DNA of 64,000 nt from assembly GCA_947646735.1 (NCBI GenBank), contig CANTFK010000267.1, positions 102,842-166,841 on the forward strand. The letters are read 5' to 3'. A program made the position numbers and the translations under genes. Below the pieces are notes generated by a model. The model was not told the DNA's origin. It ran no database searches and saw only the letters and a program-made list of their open reading frames with translations. Positions 54,250 to 64,000 of this stretch are shown here, piece by piece. Numbering within the stretch: position 1 is the first letter of the stretch; every line of letters begins with the position of its first letter. The stretch is from Peronospora farinosa (taxonomy: Eukaryota; Oomycota; Peronosporomycetes; Peronosporales; Peronosporaceae).

Positions 54250-54345
54250 GTGAGCATTGTTAGGAAGGTGACACGGTGTTCATGACAGGTAATCTCAACG
54301 CGATACTGACGGCAGCTACGATAAAGTACCTGGCCAATGAGATGC
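54250..54345 (+). pseudogene. relic fragment of the exonuclease-family gene (catalytic part)
   Basis: Reads D-TVFMTGNLNAILTAAT, then KYLANE, against DDTVIMTGDLNTAPSSLAVQ of the intact gene. It lies downstream of a more C-terminal fragment, so order is reversed and at least two relic copies existed. The catalytic Asp of GDLN is Asn here. Confidence 0.65.
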
Positions 54346-55622
54346 CATACACGGCTCGTACACGCGATTGCGAGCGCTACCCCCTACGTGAAAGTGGAGC
54401 CCTCCATTATGGTTGAGGCAGTGGTTGTACAACTACGGCCCATGAGTGTCATGCAAAGAGGGCAGGACTTACCAATGAGCTGAAGAGTGCACTGTACACA
54501 GTTGATTGCGGATTATCATAGTGTCGAAGTCAACACCCCTTGGCCGAGTAGATGTTTTTTCGTGAAAGATGATGCTGCAAGGCTGTGTCTGACCCAAAAA
54601 CATTTTTTAATTCTGATGAAAAAGCACTGCCTTCATCAGCTCCTCGAAAAGGCAAAAAAAGGCATGTCGGACATCAGTCTACGTCCGACCAGCTAGGAAT
54701 TGTTTGCAGTCATTACAGACAAGCACATTGATGCCGTCTGTCATATTTACGATTAGCTTTGCTGTAAGTGGCTGCACTGCGAGCTTCTTTTTGGTGCGAT
54801 GAATACATGCAATGATGAATAAAACAGGTCTTATGTATTACTAATGGTTCAAGGTAGAATCTCGCCTAAAGAACTTTTTGCTATGGTAGTGAAATGGCTA
54901 CAAAATTGGTTACAGCAACAAGCTTCTAACGAATACGACATCTGCGAAAGCCTTTACATAAAGCAGCTTCGCTGGCTACGATCGCGCTTGAATGTAGTTA
55001 CTGCCTGCTTTACATGATCCCTAAAATCCTCGATAGGACTGAGACCTGGCGACACTTTTCGAGGATCTTTGATGAGTTGGCAGAATCGCGAGCTAATAGC
55101 CATCTTCGATTCCTATGACTGAGACGGTAGCATCTAGATTGTTTTCGTAAATTACTTCGTAGTAGGCACTGCTTCACAGATAAAAAGCTCCGAAGTTACA
55201 CACACCATTACGAAACGTAGGTTTCTCAGGCACGAAGAACTTGTGTAGCTTTACGTCAATTGGTTTTACAAAACAAAGGACTGTATCTAATTGTTGGATA
55301 TCAAAGCTTTCTTCCAATAGAAGTTTCGAATTGATTCAATGTGTATAAGATCAGTATTTGTTAGACTTTAGACTATCTGTATCTACTAAGCATCGTTTAA
55401 CATTGAATACAAATCCATCATGTAACTTTCATCTCCATTGAGTCCATCACTACCTTCTTTATACGCTACAATTCGAATATGATTGAAGAGAATGTGCGAA
55501 TGAATGAATCTGCTGCTTTTTTCTTTTCCTTCTCGTGACCTCACATATTTGGCTCCTTATCTTCTCTTGAGCTGCGCACACATCGCCGCTGCTATCCACG
55601 CCGCATTACCATTCTCACGGCT
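54346..55622. other. intergenic region
   Basis: AT-rich sequence with only short frames. No gene, repeat or RNA recognised. Confidence 0.4.
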
Positions 55623-57065
55623 TTACTCCACCATTGCATCTAATTTTGCCTCCATCCGCGCCATCGCCGTCGCCAACTTGTCGATGTCAGCAGTATGTTG
55701 ACCTAGTGTGTGGAACATCGCTCCCTGCTGTGTTGCTAACTGCTGCTGGGTCTCAGTGGTACGGCACAGTAGATCCATGAGCATCGTCTCCATCTTCGGG
55801 CCTGCCGTCACCTGACCATCGCCAGCGTTGGCTGCAACAAGGTCTTGCGACGAGCCAGCAACAGGTTGAGCCACCACTTGATTCGCAATTCCAATTCCTG
55901 ATTCTCGAAGCGGCTCAGCAGCACGCTTCGGAGCCACCGTTTGCTGCTGCTCATCGCCTTCCACCACGTTCACAGTCTCCCCATTCTCAAAAGGTGCAGC
56001 CACAGCATTCTTGCGGTCTTCTAGATTCTTCATCGCTACGTTCGAGAGCTTTTCGAGCGTTGCAATATCACACGTATTACGCGGATGTGTATCAAACACA
56101 AACACTGTACCAAGAAGGTGACCAGATGGTGTGCATATCGGCGCGCCGGCATAAAATCGAATCTTTGCGGCACCCGTCACCAATGGATTCTTTGCAAATC
56201 GTTTGTCCAACAACGTGTCCATGACGACCATGGGCTCTTTGGACATGATGGCGTGCGCGCAAAAGGACACGGACCGCGGCACTTCATTCTGTGCAAGACC
56301 CACGCTAGCCTTGAACCACTCGCGGTCCTCGTCCAGCAAACTTACAGCCGCGATGGGGCTCTTAAGAGCGTTACTCGCAAGATCACAGATAATATCGAAC
56401 ACATCTTCGCTGGGCGTGTCCATGATGTCGAATCCGCGTAGAATCTCAAGGCGCGCAGACTCGCCCGGGACAATAGGAGGCTTAGGCCATGGGTGGTCCC
56501 AGCTAAAGTCCAGCGGATAGTCGAATTCTGGCTGCTGGAAGTCGCGAGTTAAGTGCGACAAATCACCCTCCGAGTTGCCAGTGGGTGAGTGAAAGTTCTG
56601 CGCCTCCCAATGCTCCTCACGCGGGGGCGGCGATGAAGCCGTGCCAGCCGTGCCAGATATGGGGGCCGTGGGCGGCGGCTGCTGATTAGCCTGGCCATTG
56701 GCGTGCGACAGGATGCAAGACATGCAGACGCGCACAAGCGACCGACCAATAACGGGCAACTCCGCCTCCTTCTTCAGCGTACAGTTGCCACACACCACCT
56801 CGCCACACTGCAACGAAATTCAACAAAGAGCGTCACATACCGGCACAATAATCAATGGCTGAAGCCTTATACCCCCTCTATAGCGATATCATCGTACCTT
56901 GCGGCAGTGGTGCTTTCGCCGGAAGCGCGTAAAGTTACGCGTGCACACGTGGCATCTGTACCGCTCCGTGTCCAGCACCCAATCGTCCTGGTGACGCAGT
57001 TGGTCGATGGTCAGCACGTCATTGCCACCGATGGTGCTGCTACCTTTTAGTCCCTTACGCGACAT
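55623..57065 (-). CDS. FYVE zinc-finger and GAF-domain protein
   Basis: Two exons (56898-57065 and 55623-56807; 90-bp GT-AG intron, phase 0), 450 aa. The FYVE domain spans residues about 25-75: W-V-D near 30, C-xx-C in YRCHVCTRNF, then RFRRKHHCRKCGEVVCGNCT, the R(R/K)HHCR signature that binds PI3P. The GAF domain covers about 150-300 (RLEILRGFDIMDTPSEDVFD, FCAHAIM, FYAGAPICTPSGHLLGTVFV). The C-terminal part is Gln/Ala-rich with a coiled coil (AMARMEAKLDAM). FYVE-GAF proteins are expanded in oomycetes. PI3P, its expected ligand, is made by VPS34, encoded 1.8 kb away; the neighbourhood may be chance. Confidence 0.88.
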
Positions 57066-58826
57066 GGTGCGGCTACAGGCTGTCTACCTAAGTATACGAG
57101 GAGGGGAGGGGAGTCGAATCCGGGTTCTTCCTTTCAGTCTTCGTTCGAACACACACACAGGCCTAAGGACGCTGCGAGCTGACGTCAAAAGTGCGTTCTG
57201 CTCTGTGATAGGCGGCGTGGAGGAGGGGGTCTTGGTCTGACGGACAGACTGTCTTAGGTGCTCTCTCTTTTCTCGCTCGCTCCACGCGTGTACACGAGAG
57301 TCTGGGCTTCGTTGCCACGGCTGGTCTGCGAAGAGCATACAAAGTCCAAGTCTATAGCTGCCCCACAAAGAAAGACCGCTCTTGGACTTTTTCTGCATGT
57401 TCGCCCCCTCGTCAGCTGTCGTGCGGTCGCGGTGACTAAAATGGGTCACTAGCCAGAAATGAGCAATGTTTAAAGTAGGGCGATCGAGCTACCTCTGCAC
57501 TTGTAGCTGTTACAAAGCAGCTATGCACAGCTTTTTTTTATTTGTCGTAATGGCGCAAACCCGACTTATAGCTTCGTGCATAGCTGATATTTGGGCGGCC
57601 GGAATCTCAATTTACTTGAAGCAAAATGACCTTAGCTCATCTCCGTCTGCAGCTTCAGCTTGACCGCTGGCTACATCTTAGTTTGCCAACTTCAGCCAAA
57701 TACACACATGGCTTGAACTGTTCAAGGGATGCATCCATATATTTCCTCCGTTAATCGCACGAAGACCTATGTAGTAAGCACGCATGAGCTCTAAACATTG
57801 TTAGTTGCTGTTAAGGTGGTGGAACAAGAACCTCCATGTAAAGCTCATCTTTTGCTTTCATGACTTCGTCTATTTATGTAAGTACTGTTTCGGTAACAAA
57901 GTCAAGTCCGAACCTTTGCTGTGTGGCTCAGCAAGCAAGTCTGTAGAAGTAGGGGCTGCTGCTCTTATGACAGCAACGTTGCCCCAGCCGTACTCTTTGA
58001 CTACCTAAAGAAAGATGCTGGTCTTTCGTAGCGTCTTCGGAGGATGGAAAGCATTTATCCACGATTGCAAGCGAGCTACCTACGAACACAGATGCCGTGT
58101 GTTGATTGATTGCGTGCATGTAACGGTCATGATGTCGTTTAGCGATCCAGTGGAGGTTTTCACTTGATCGCTAAACGACATCATGACCTTTACAAAGTTA
58201 CGCGTTGTGTTCTGGCGTATGATAAAATACAAACTCGTCGGGCAAATTTGTCTCAAATAAGTGGTATTGTGGACGATTGCAGAGAAAAGGCACAAAGGTG
58301 CTGGTTTAGTTGACGCGAAATGCTGGGACAAGTGCATTTTGATTCCGCCTTCTTGCACGAGGATAGTACATTATATCGTAACTACGCAAACTTGCGCTTA
58401 TCGCCAAAGTATTTTTAGCGGCTGTGCGAGTTGAGTAGATAGACGTTTCATACTGAATATACTCCTTCCACCCGCCAGAATTTGCAAGCCCCGAACCGCA
58501 TCGTTCCTGTACCGATTCGACGGTAAGCTGCAGAAGACATCGTTGCCATCGTCTCGCAAGCAGAAAATGTGTAAAACGTCGCTTTTGCCCTGCCCAAAAC
58601 GTGCTTGATTCGACAGCGTAGCTTGACATTGGTAACGCTTTGACCAATCCATGTCGCTAAATGATCAATATCCTGCCAAAATTCGTCGAGCGAAATTGTA
58701 AGTTAAATCTGGTGAACGTTGTTGATGTTGCTGCGCGGATTTCACATCATACTTTCGCGACACATTACATCACCTACCTTCAGACAACATTTATCACTAT
58801 TTTCTCGTCATTTCGTAAGTGCAACC
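57066..58826. other. intergenic region between the FYVE-GAF and VPS34 genes
   Basis: Short frames only (for example 57463-57663 and 58306-58647 minus), none with recognisable features. Contains the hairpin at 58125-58188. Confidence 0.4.
58125..58188. repeat. perfect 23-bp inverted repeat with 18-bp loop
   Basis: Arms 58125-58147 and 58166-58188 are exact reverse complements (GGTCATGATGTCG ... GACATCATGACC at the outer ends). Loop 58148-58165. No target duplication noted. Confidence 0.9.
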
Positions 58827-61794
58827 ATGGCGAGCCGCCTCAAGGAATACCGCTACTACCTCAGCAGCGGCGTGAGCATGGGCATTTCCGTCAAGATCTC
58901 ACTTTTAGAGCTAGCTCCTGCACTTGGATGCTCTGTCAGTGGAGATGCGCCTAAACGTGCAGTGTCCGAGGCACCAATTGCTGGACTTGAGCAGCTCGCA
59001 GGCTCGTCGTCCGAGGTGCGCAATTCGCCCATAAGCGAGATTTTTTTGACTGCTCAGGTATTTTCCGATGGTCTCCCACTGCACTCCATGGTTATCAGGT
59101 ACATTTACGTATGTCTTGGTCTTTCTTTTCTCTTTAGTGCCCTTATAAAGATCGTGGTGTCTATTTCCACGCAGCTCCAAGGGTCCGACCAAGTGCAGCA
59201 ACTCCACCATCTACTGGAATGAGTGGATCTCCTTTCCTGTGCGCTACCGTGATCTTTCACGTAATTCTCTCCTGGCTATCACCATTTGGGGCGTGGGCTG
59301 GGTCCCTATTGGTGGTTCCACCATCTCTTTCTTCACCAGGCAGGGCGTGTTGCGCGACGGTGTGCAATGTCTTCGCATCTGGGAAGGTTGCGAAGCAGAC
59401 TCATCTCCAAACACCACAACTCCATCTGAGATTGATGAAGAGTGGGTGAGACAAGAGTGTTTCCGACTAGACAAGCTCCGCGAGAAGTACGAACGTAAGG
59501 AGATCGCGCGCAACGAGTGGATGGACAGCGTAACTGATCGACGCATCGCTCGCATTCGACGAGGCAGTGAACCACCGACGAGAAAGGATGCGCTTGGGCC
59601 CTTTTGCTCGTACCGTAAAGACGCCCTTTTGTGGCTCGAAATGCCGTATTTTGGAGATGTCGTCGTGTATGAGGAGGAGCCCTACTCGCAACGCAACTTG
59701 ACGTCTTCATATACTGCCGACATGGGACCCAGACGGATGAATTATGAAAATGGAAACACGTCGTCGGCTACTGTGTCGTGCGACTCCCACACACTCAGTG
59801 GATCGTACGACCTGGCCACAACTGTGACGCCTGCTGGATCGAGAGACCTACCAAGTCTTGTGACCGTGTGGGATCCTGACCTTAACGAAGATAACCCGGC
59901 CGAACGCAAGTACCGTCGGCTTGCTCGCGACATCCTGCGCGGATCGATTGATCCCAACCTCAAGCCCAGCCGTGACGAAAAGGCACGCATTGAGCTTTTG
60001 CTAGCAACGCCAACAGATAACTTGAAGAATGAAGACAAGGATTTGCTGTGGAAATTCCGCTACACTCTGACAGACAACAAAAAAGCGGTAGTGAAATTTC
60101 TGCTGTCGGTTGATTGGAAAGACGAACTAGAGGTGAAGCAAGCGACGGATCTGCTATCTCAATGGTGTGAAATCGATATCGCCGACGCTCTGAAGCTGTT
60201 AGGCCGTGAAAAGGAGTTCAAGCATGAAATCGTGCGTCATTTCGCGGTTTCTACTCTGGCGACGGCCAAGAACGAAGACCTGCTTGACTTCCTGCTGCAG
60301 CTTGTCCAAGCATTGCGGTATGAAAAACCTGGCTCGGCCATCACATCTTCTCGCGGAGCAATGAGCGGAGATGAAACCGGCAGCACAGACGGTTCGATGG
60401 CAAGTGAAAGCCTTGGTCCATTGGCTCGATTCCTTATCGCGCGGTCAAGCACAAATTTTCAAATGGCCAACTACTTCTACTGGTACCTAAAAGTTGAAGC
60501 CGGAGAGCAAACAAAGGACTCGGAGATCTTTCACACTGTTTTAAACCAGATGCTGACAGAAATGAAGCGGGACGAGGAGAAGAAACCGATTTACGACATG
60601 CTCATGGCTCAGCGTGACTTTATGAGTCACATATTGGCGATCCACAACAAGGCTCGCGAAGAGAAGGGCAGGAAAGACCAGAAGGAGGAAAAGCTGCGGC
60701 ACTACCTGAAGCAGTTTCCGTGGTCGAAAGGAACTATTATCTCTTTGCCCCTTGACCCAGTAGTTCATTTAAGTGGAGTTGTTGCTTCCTCGGCAAAGAT
60801 GTTCAAAAGTGCAATGTACCCGGCCGTAATTCAGTTTCAGACAGTGATTCCTCCAATTGATCAACAGCATCACACGATTATTGTAGAAGGTGAAGGTCAT
60901 CATCCACCAAATTCGGGTCAGTCGATGTTTGGCGGCAGCGATGCCAGCATTATACGTGAATCCTTGCCGACCCGTATGATCAGTCTCCTACACCGCGAAA
61001 AGGAAGGACCGATGTACAAGTTCATGGTGAAGAACGGAGACGATCTTCGTCAAGATCAACTGATTATGCAAATGTTCATTCTGATGGACCGATTATTGAA
61101 AAAGGTGAACCTAGATTTGAAGTTGACTCCGTATCGCATTTTAGCAACAGGCGCCAACGATGGGTTGATGGAATTTGTCCAAGATTCGTATCCGGTCTCG
61201 TATGTGGTCTCCCACTTCGAATCGCCACAGATTGTGAGCTTTTTACGGAAGCACAATCCGGACCCGAGTGCAGAGTTCGGAATTGCACCCGAAGTTCTAA
61301 GCACATATGTGAAATCAGTGGCCGGCTATTGTGTATTGACGTATTTGCTGGGGATCGGTGACCGTCACTTGGATAACCTGATGATGAAGTCAGAAGGTCA
61401 CATGTTCCACATTGATTTCGGCTTTGTCTTTGGAGCTGATCCCAAGCCCTACCCACCTCCGTTCAAGCTGACAAAAGAAATGGTGGAAGGCATGGGCGGC
61501 CCTACGAGCGAGCACTACCAGAAGTTTACGACCTACTGCTGCCAAGCTTATAACTGGCTGCGCAAGAGTGCTGATTTAATTTTGAACTTGCTTAGCTTGA
61601 TGGCCGACTCTGGCATTGAAGAGTTATCAGCGAATCCTGCTACAACTCTATTGAAGGTTGAGGAAAAGTTTCGTTTGGATTTGACGGACGAGCAGGCAGA
61701 GCAGTTTTTCCTGGGCCTCATCAATGACAGTGTGTCTGCTCTGTTCCCGCTGCTTGTGGACTGGATCCACAAGGTTGCAACGAAGCTGAAGTAG
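58827..61794 (+). CDS. VPS34: class III phosphatidylinositol 3-kinase VPS34
   Basis: Makes PI3P on endosomal and autophagic membranes. Exons 58827-59098 and 59175-61794 (76-bp GT-AG intron, phase 2) give 963 aa, near the usual 850-900. N-terminal C2 domain: YRYYLSSG at the start, then NSTIYWNEWISFPVRYRDLS and WGVGWVPIGGSTISFF after the intron. PIK helical domain around DLLWKFRYTLTDNKKAVVKF and LLSQWCEIDIADALKLLG. Kinase domain: GDDLRQDQLI near 711, catalytic loop GIGDRHLDNLMM near 819, HIDFGF near 838, then PYPPPFKLTKEM. The C-terminal helix ends WIHKVATKLK. A serine-rich insert lies in the linker (about 60350-60420). Confidence 0.95.
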
Positions 61795-62805
61795 GCAACA
61801 TCGGTGCATATTCATTCTCATTACACGTATTTTTTCTTTTGTTTCGTCTGCGAATCTCCGATAACGTACGCATTGATAATTAAAATGCCTCCTCGTGGGG
61901 TCACTTTCTTATAAAAGCTTGTTGTAAACTCAGGAAAATCCGTGGCGAAAGGGCCGCTAGTTGTTTCATTCGTTCGTCCGGTGATAAACTGTTCTCAGCA
62001 ACTGATTACTGCTGCTTTCGGCATGTTCCTGGAAATGCAAGTTAAGTATTTGCATCTGGAGGTACTCTTTTAGCTTGGTGTTGAATGCAGTTTTTGCACA
62101 CGTTGGAATATAAAGGCAAACAACTTGACTTGGTGTACCGTGTGGACACGCATATGGCACATCCTAAGCAGTATTTGCATCACCAGCTTGTGAATACATC
62201 GCAACCGCGTAACGTTCCAGCAAGCGGACGTGGCCATCGCCGGCAGCGTGCAGAAATTTTGTGAGACCGGCATGCGGCAACTTCGCGCAGTCGCGAAGCG
62301 AGAGTACGGACGAACATACACGAGAACTCAAGGAGCCCGTCTGATGCTATGTCAACGTGCCATAGCCAGACAACCCCCAGAGCCGTCACCGCAGGTGACA
62401 AGCCCCGTACAACCACCGATCTCGAACGAAGAACCGGCGTTGCTAGCAAGGCTTAGGATCTACCAGACATCCTGCAACCACTAAAGGTTAAATAGACTCG
62501 TCTGCCTCTTTCTCAAAACTTGACTTGGTGTACTGTCACAACAGGACTGTAGCGCCCATTAGCCGCCGGTGGGATACTGTGGGAAGGTTTAAGGAAAAGT
62601 TGCGTTGACCTTATATCGAACTGCTTCTCTAACAAATTGTGTAACCGGATGAATCCTTCGCATAATATTAAACCAAACACTAAGTGCTATGAGAATATTA
62701 TCTTAGCTCATATTATTGACAAATATTATCTTAGCTAATAATACTTAACATTGTTACCTTTTAGGTCGTCGAATTTCCTTAAAGTTTGAGAGGTGGGCAT
62801 ATTTT
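61795..62805. other. region downstream of VPS34
   Basis: Contains the VPS34 3' UTR. AACTTGACTTGGTGTAC occurs twice in direct order (62122-62138 and 62517-62533), bounding about 400 bp of unknown sequence. No supported gene. Confidence 0.4.
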
Positions 62806-62952
62806 TGTATTTATTACGACACAAAAATCTTCGTAATTAGTACGAATTTAAACAAAAATCGAAGTTAATTTTACTTAATACCTAATACTTGGGCTTGAGG
62901 TTTCCTCAAGCGCGCGTATAAGTTAGTGACGATACGTTCTAGCCCCGTTACA
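62806..62952 (+). repeat. partial LTR of family N
   Basis: 3' portion only (CTTAATACCTAATACTTGGG ... TAGCCCCGTTACA), diverged from the solo LTR at 63184-63523. Confidence 0.8.
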
Positions 62953-63183
62953 GTTATGGGATAGGGATTCAACCATTATGGGAAAGGGGTTAATCGTTAT
63001 GGGAAGAATCCCAAGATTTTGGCTCCGGATTTGTTTAACAAATTATTATTAGGACATAGCCGAAATTCTATAATCGACTTTACCACATAACACCTTGTTG
63101 CAGATGGCAATGGAAGGTTTTGTGTATGCAAAGGCTATGCCTATATGCCTCATGGTCATAGCTGGAACCTTAAAGGCTAGTCC

Positions 63184-63523
63184 TGTAATGGGCTACATTA
63201 CACATATAGCATTAACACAAATAAACAATTACATATGTAGGCAGGTGCTGGGCCCGAATAGCGGGCACAGCGTGGTAATTTATTATTGGTTTATTATTGG
63301 GCCTAAAGTCCCCAATATGGACCAATGATAAATCAACCTGAAATTGTGTGGTTCCCGAAAGGCGGGAACACTGTCGTATTTATTACGACTAAAATCTTCG
63401 TAATTAGTACGAATTAAAACCAAAATAAAAATCAGTTAAATTTACTTAATACCTAATACTCGGGCTTGAGTCTTCCTCAAGCGCACGTGTAAGCTAGTGA
63501 CGGTACGTTCTAGCCCCGTTACA
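63184..63523 (+). repeat. solo LTR of family N
   Basis: TGTAATGGGCTACATTACAC ... TAGCCCCGTTACA, 340 bp, with exact 5-bp duplications AGTCC at 63179-63183 and 63524-63528. Nearly identical in reverse to the solo LTR at 7004-7345. Confidence 0.93.
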
Positions 63524-63601
63524 AGTCCCGGCAATAGCCAAGCTTAAGGCTTTGCCGAGGTTTCTAGCTGGCTAATATCATGGCCTCGATCAGCCAGTCA
63601 G

Positions 63602-63769
63602 AAGGGCTTTCGGGAACCACATATCATCATTAATTTATACTAGTTCATTAGGCCCCAATAATAAACCATAATACAGTGTCACGCTGTGCCCGCTATTCGG
63701 GCACAGCACCTGCCTACAAATGTATATGTTTGTTTCTGTTAATGTTAAAATGCAATGTGGCCCATTACA
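63602..63769 (-). repeat. partial LTR of family N, opposite orientation
   Basis: Ends GTGGCCCATTACA. It covers the reverse of the first half of the LTR, including GGGCACAGCACCTGCCTAC. Confidence 0.78.
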
Positions 63770-64000
63770 TCACCCTTTTCTTAACACAGCACTCGCCAAC
63801 TGTGAGTGTTCAACATTAGATACTTCAACGCTCAAAACCGAACCAAGCAATGTCTAAACACACGAATCCTAACCCTCAGCACTCCCAAGCACCATCAGTA
63901 AGAATGCAAATCCACGTAATAAACCAAAAAATTAATTATAAACACTGTATGACTTGTCCGGAGCTCGCACTCCAAATTTACAGGAAATAATGCATAAGTA
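63770..64000. other. unassigned right end
   Basis: AT-rich; no gene or element recognised. Confidence 0.4.

Noticed and set aside
57463..57663. Small ORF with hydrophobic stretches downstream of the FYVE-GAF gene
   Set aside because: No motif, no matching neighbour and no sign of codon bias; length is within chance.
62230..62484. ORF of 84 codons after VPS34
   Set aside because: No recognisable domain; overlapping frames on the other strand are equally long.

Overview
The window looks like nuclear DNA of an oomycete, most likely a Phytophthora or downy mildew relative (inference). Host genes are compact with short GT-AG introns (56-133 bp). One gene has an oomycete-type initiator (TCATTCC) just upstream of its ATG. 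A FYVE-GAF protein of a kind typical of oomycetes is present, and the rest is packed with Ty3/Gypsy elements, LINE relics and solo LTRs.

Layout. (1) 1-4.8 kb: five compact host genes: the 3' part of a LIN1/CD2BP2 GYF-domain splicing protein, a CUE-domain protein, a folate-receptor-like type I membrane protein, complex I subunit NDUFB7 and LSM12. (2) 5.2-23.8 kb: two chromodomain-bearing Gypsy elements in inverted orientation (8.5 and 8.1 kb arms) around a 1.5 kb spacer. Each element has two different LTR types (A and B), in swapped order. The A-type LTRs carry the same 5-bp target duplication (TACCT / AGGTA), and a gene split at that duplication has its halves at 5.16-5.67 kb and 14.5-15.6 kb. 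This records an inversion by recombination between two elements. (3) 23.8-50.66 kb: a tandem segmental duplication, offset about 20.9 kb. Each unit carries a secreted endonuclease/exonuclease/phosphatase-family protein, a Ser/Pro-rich nuclear-type protein and a patatin-like lipase. The left set is intact; in the right set the last two genes have one-base frameshifts. Between the sets lie a third, decayed Gypsy copy (29.3-41.2 kb), interrupted by a second Gypsy family (family N) and by an insertion rich in 20-bp repeats, and a tandemly duplicated LINE relic with a small patch resembling mitochondrial nad3. (4) 51-62 kb: mitochondrial ABC transporter ATM1/ABCB7, relic fragments of the exonuclease family, a FYVE-GAF protein, an isolated perfect hairpin and the class III PI3-kinase VPS34. 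(5) 62.8-63.8 kb: a cluster of family N LTRs.

The most unusual system is the Gypsy family itself. All three copies carry a long antisense reading frame (about 466 codons in the two arms) that starts next to the 3' LTR, runs against the gag-pol strand and overlaps the integrase/chromodomain end. Outside the overlap, differences between diverged copies fall mainly at third positions of the antisense codons, as expected if it once encoded a selected protein. The LTR U3 regions are built as a row of about eight hairpins whose stems are kept by paired changes between LTR types A, B and C. Coordinates of introns come from GT/AG sites and reading-frame continuity only; no alignment or database search was run.
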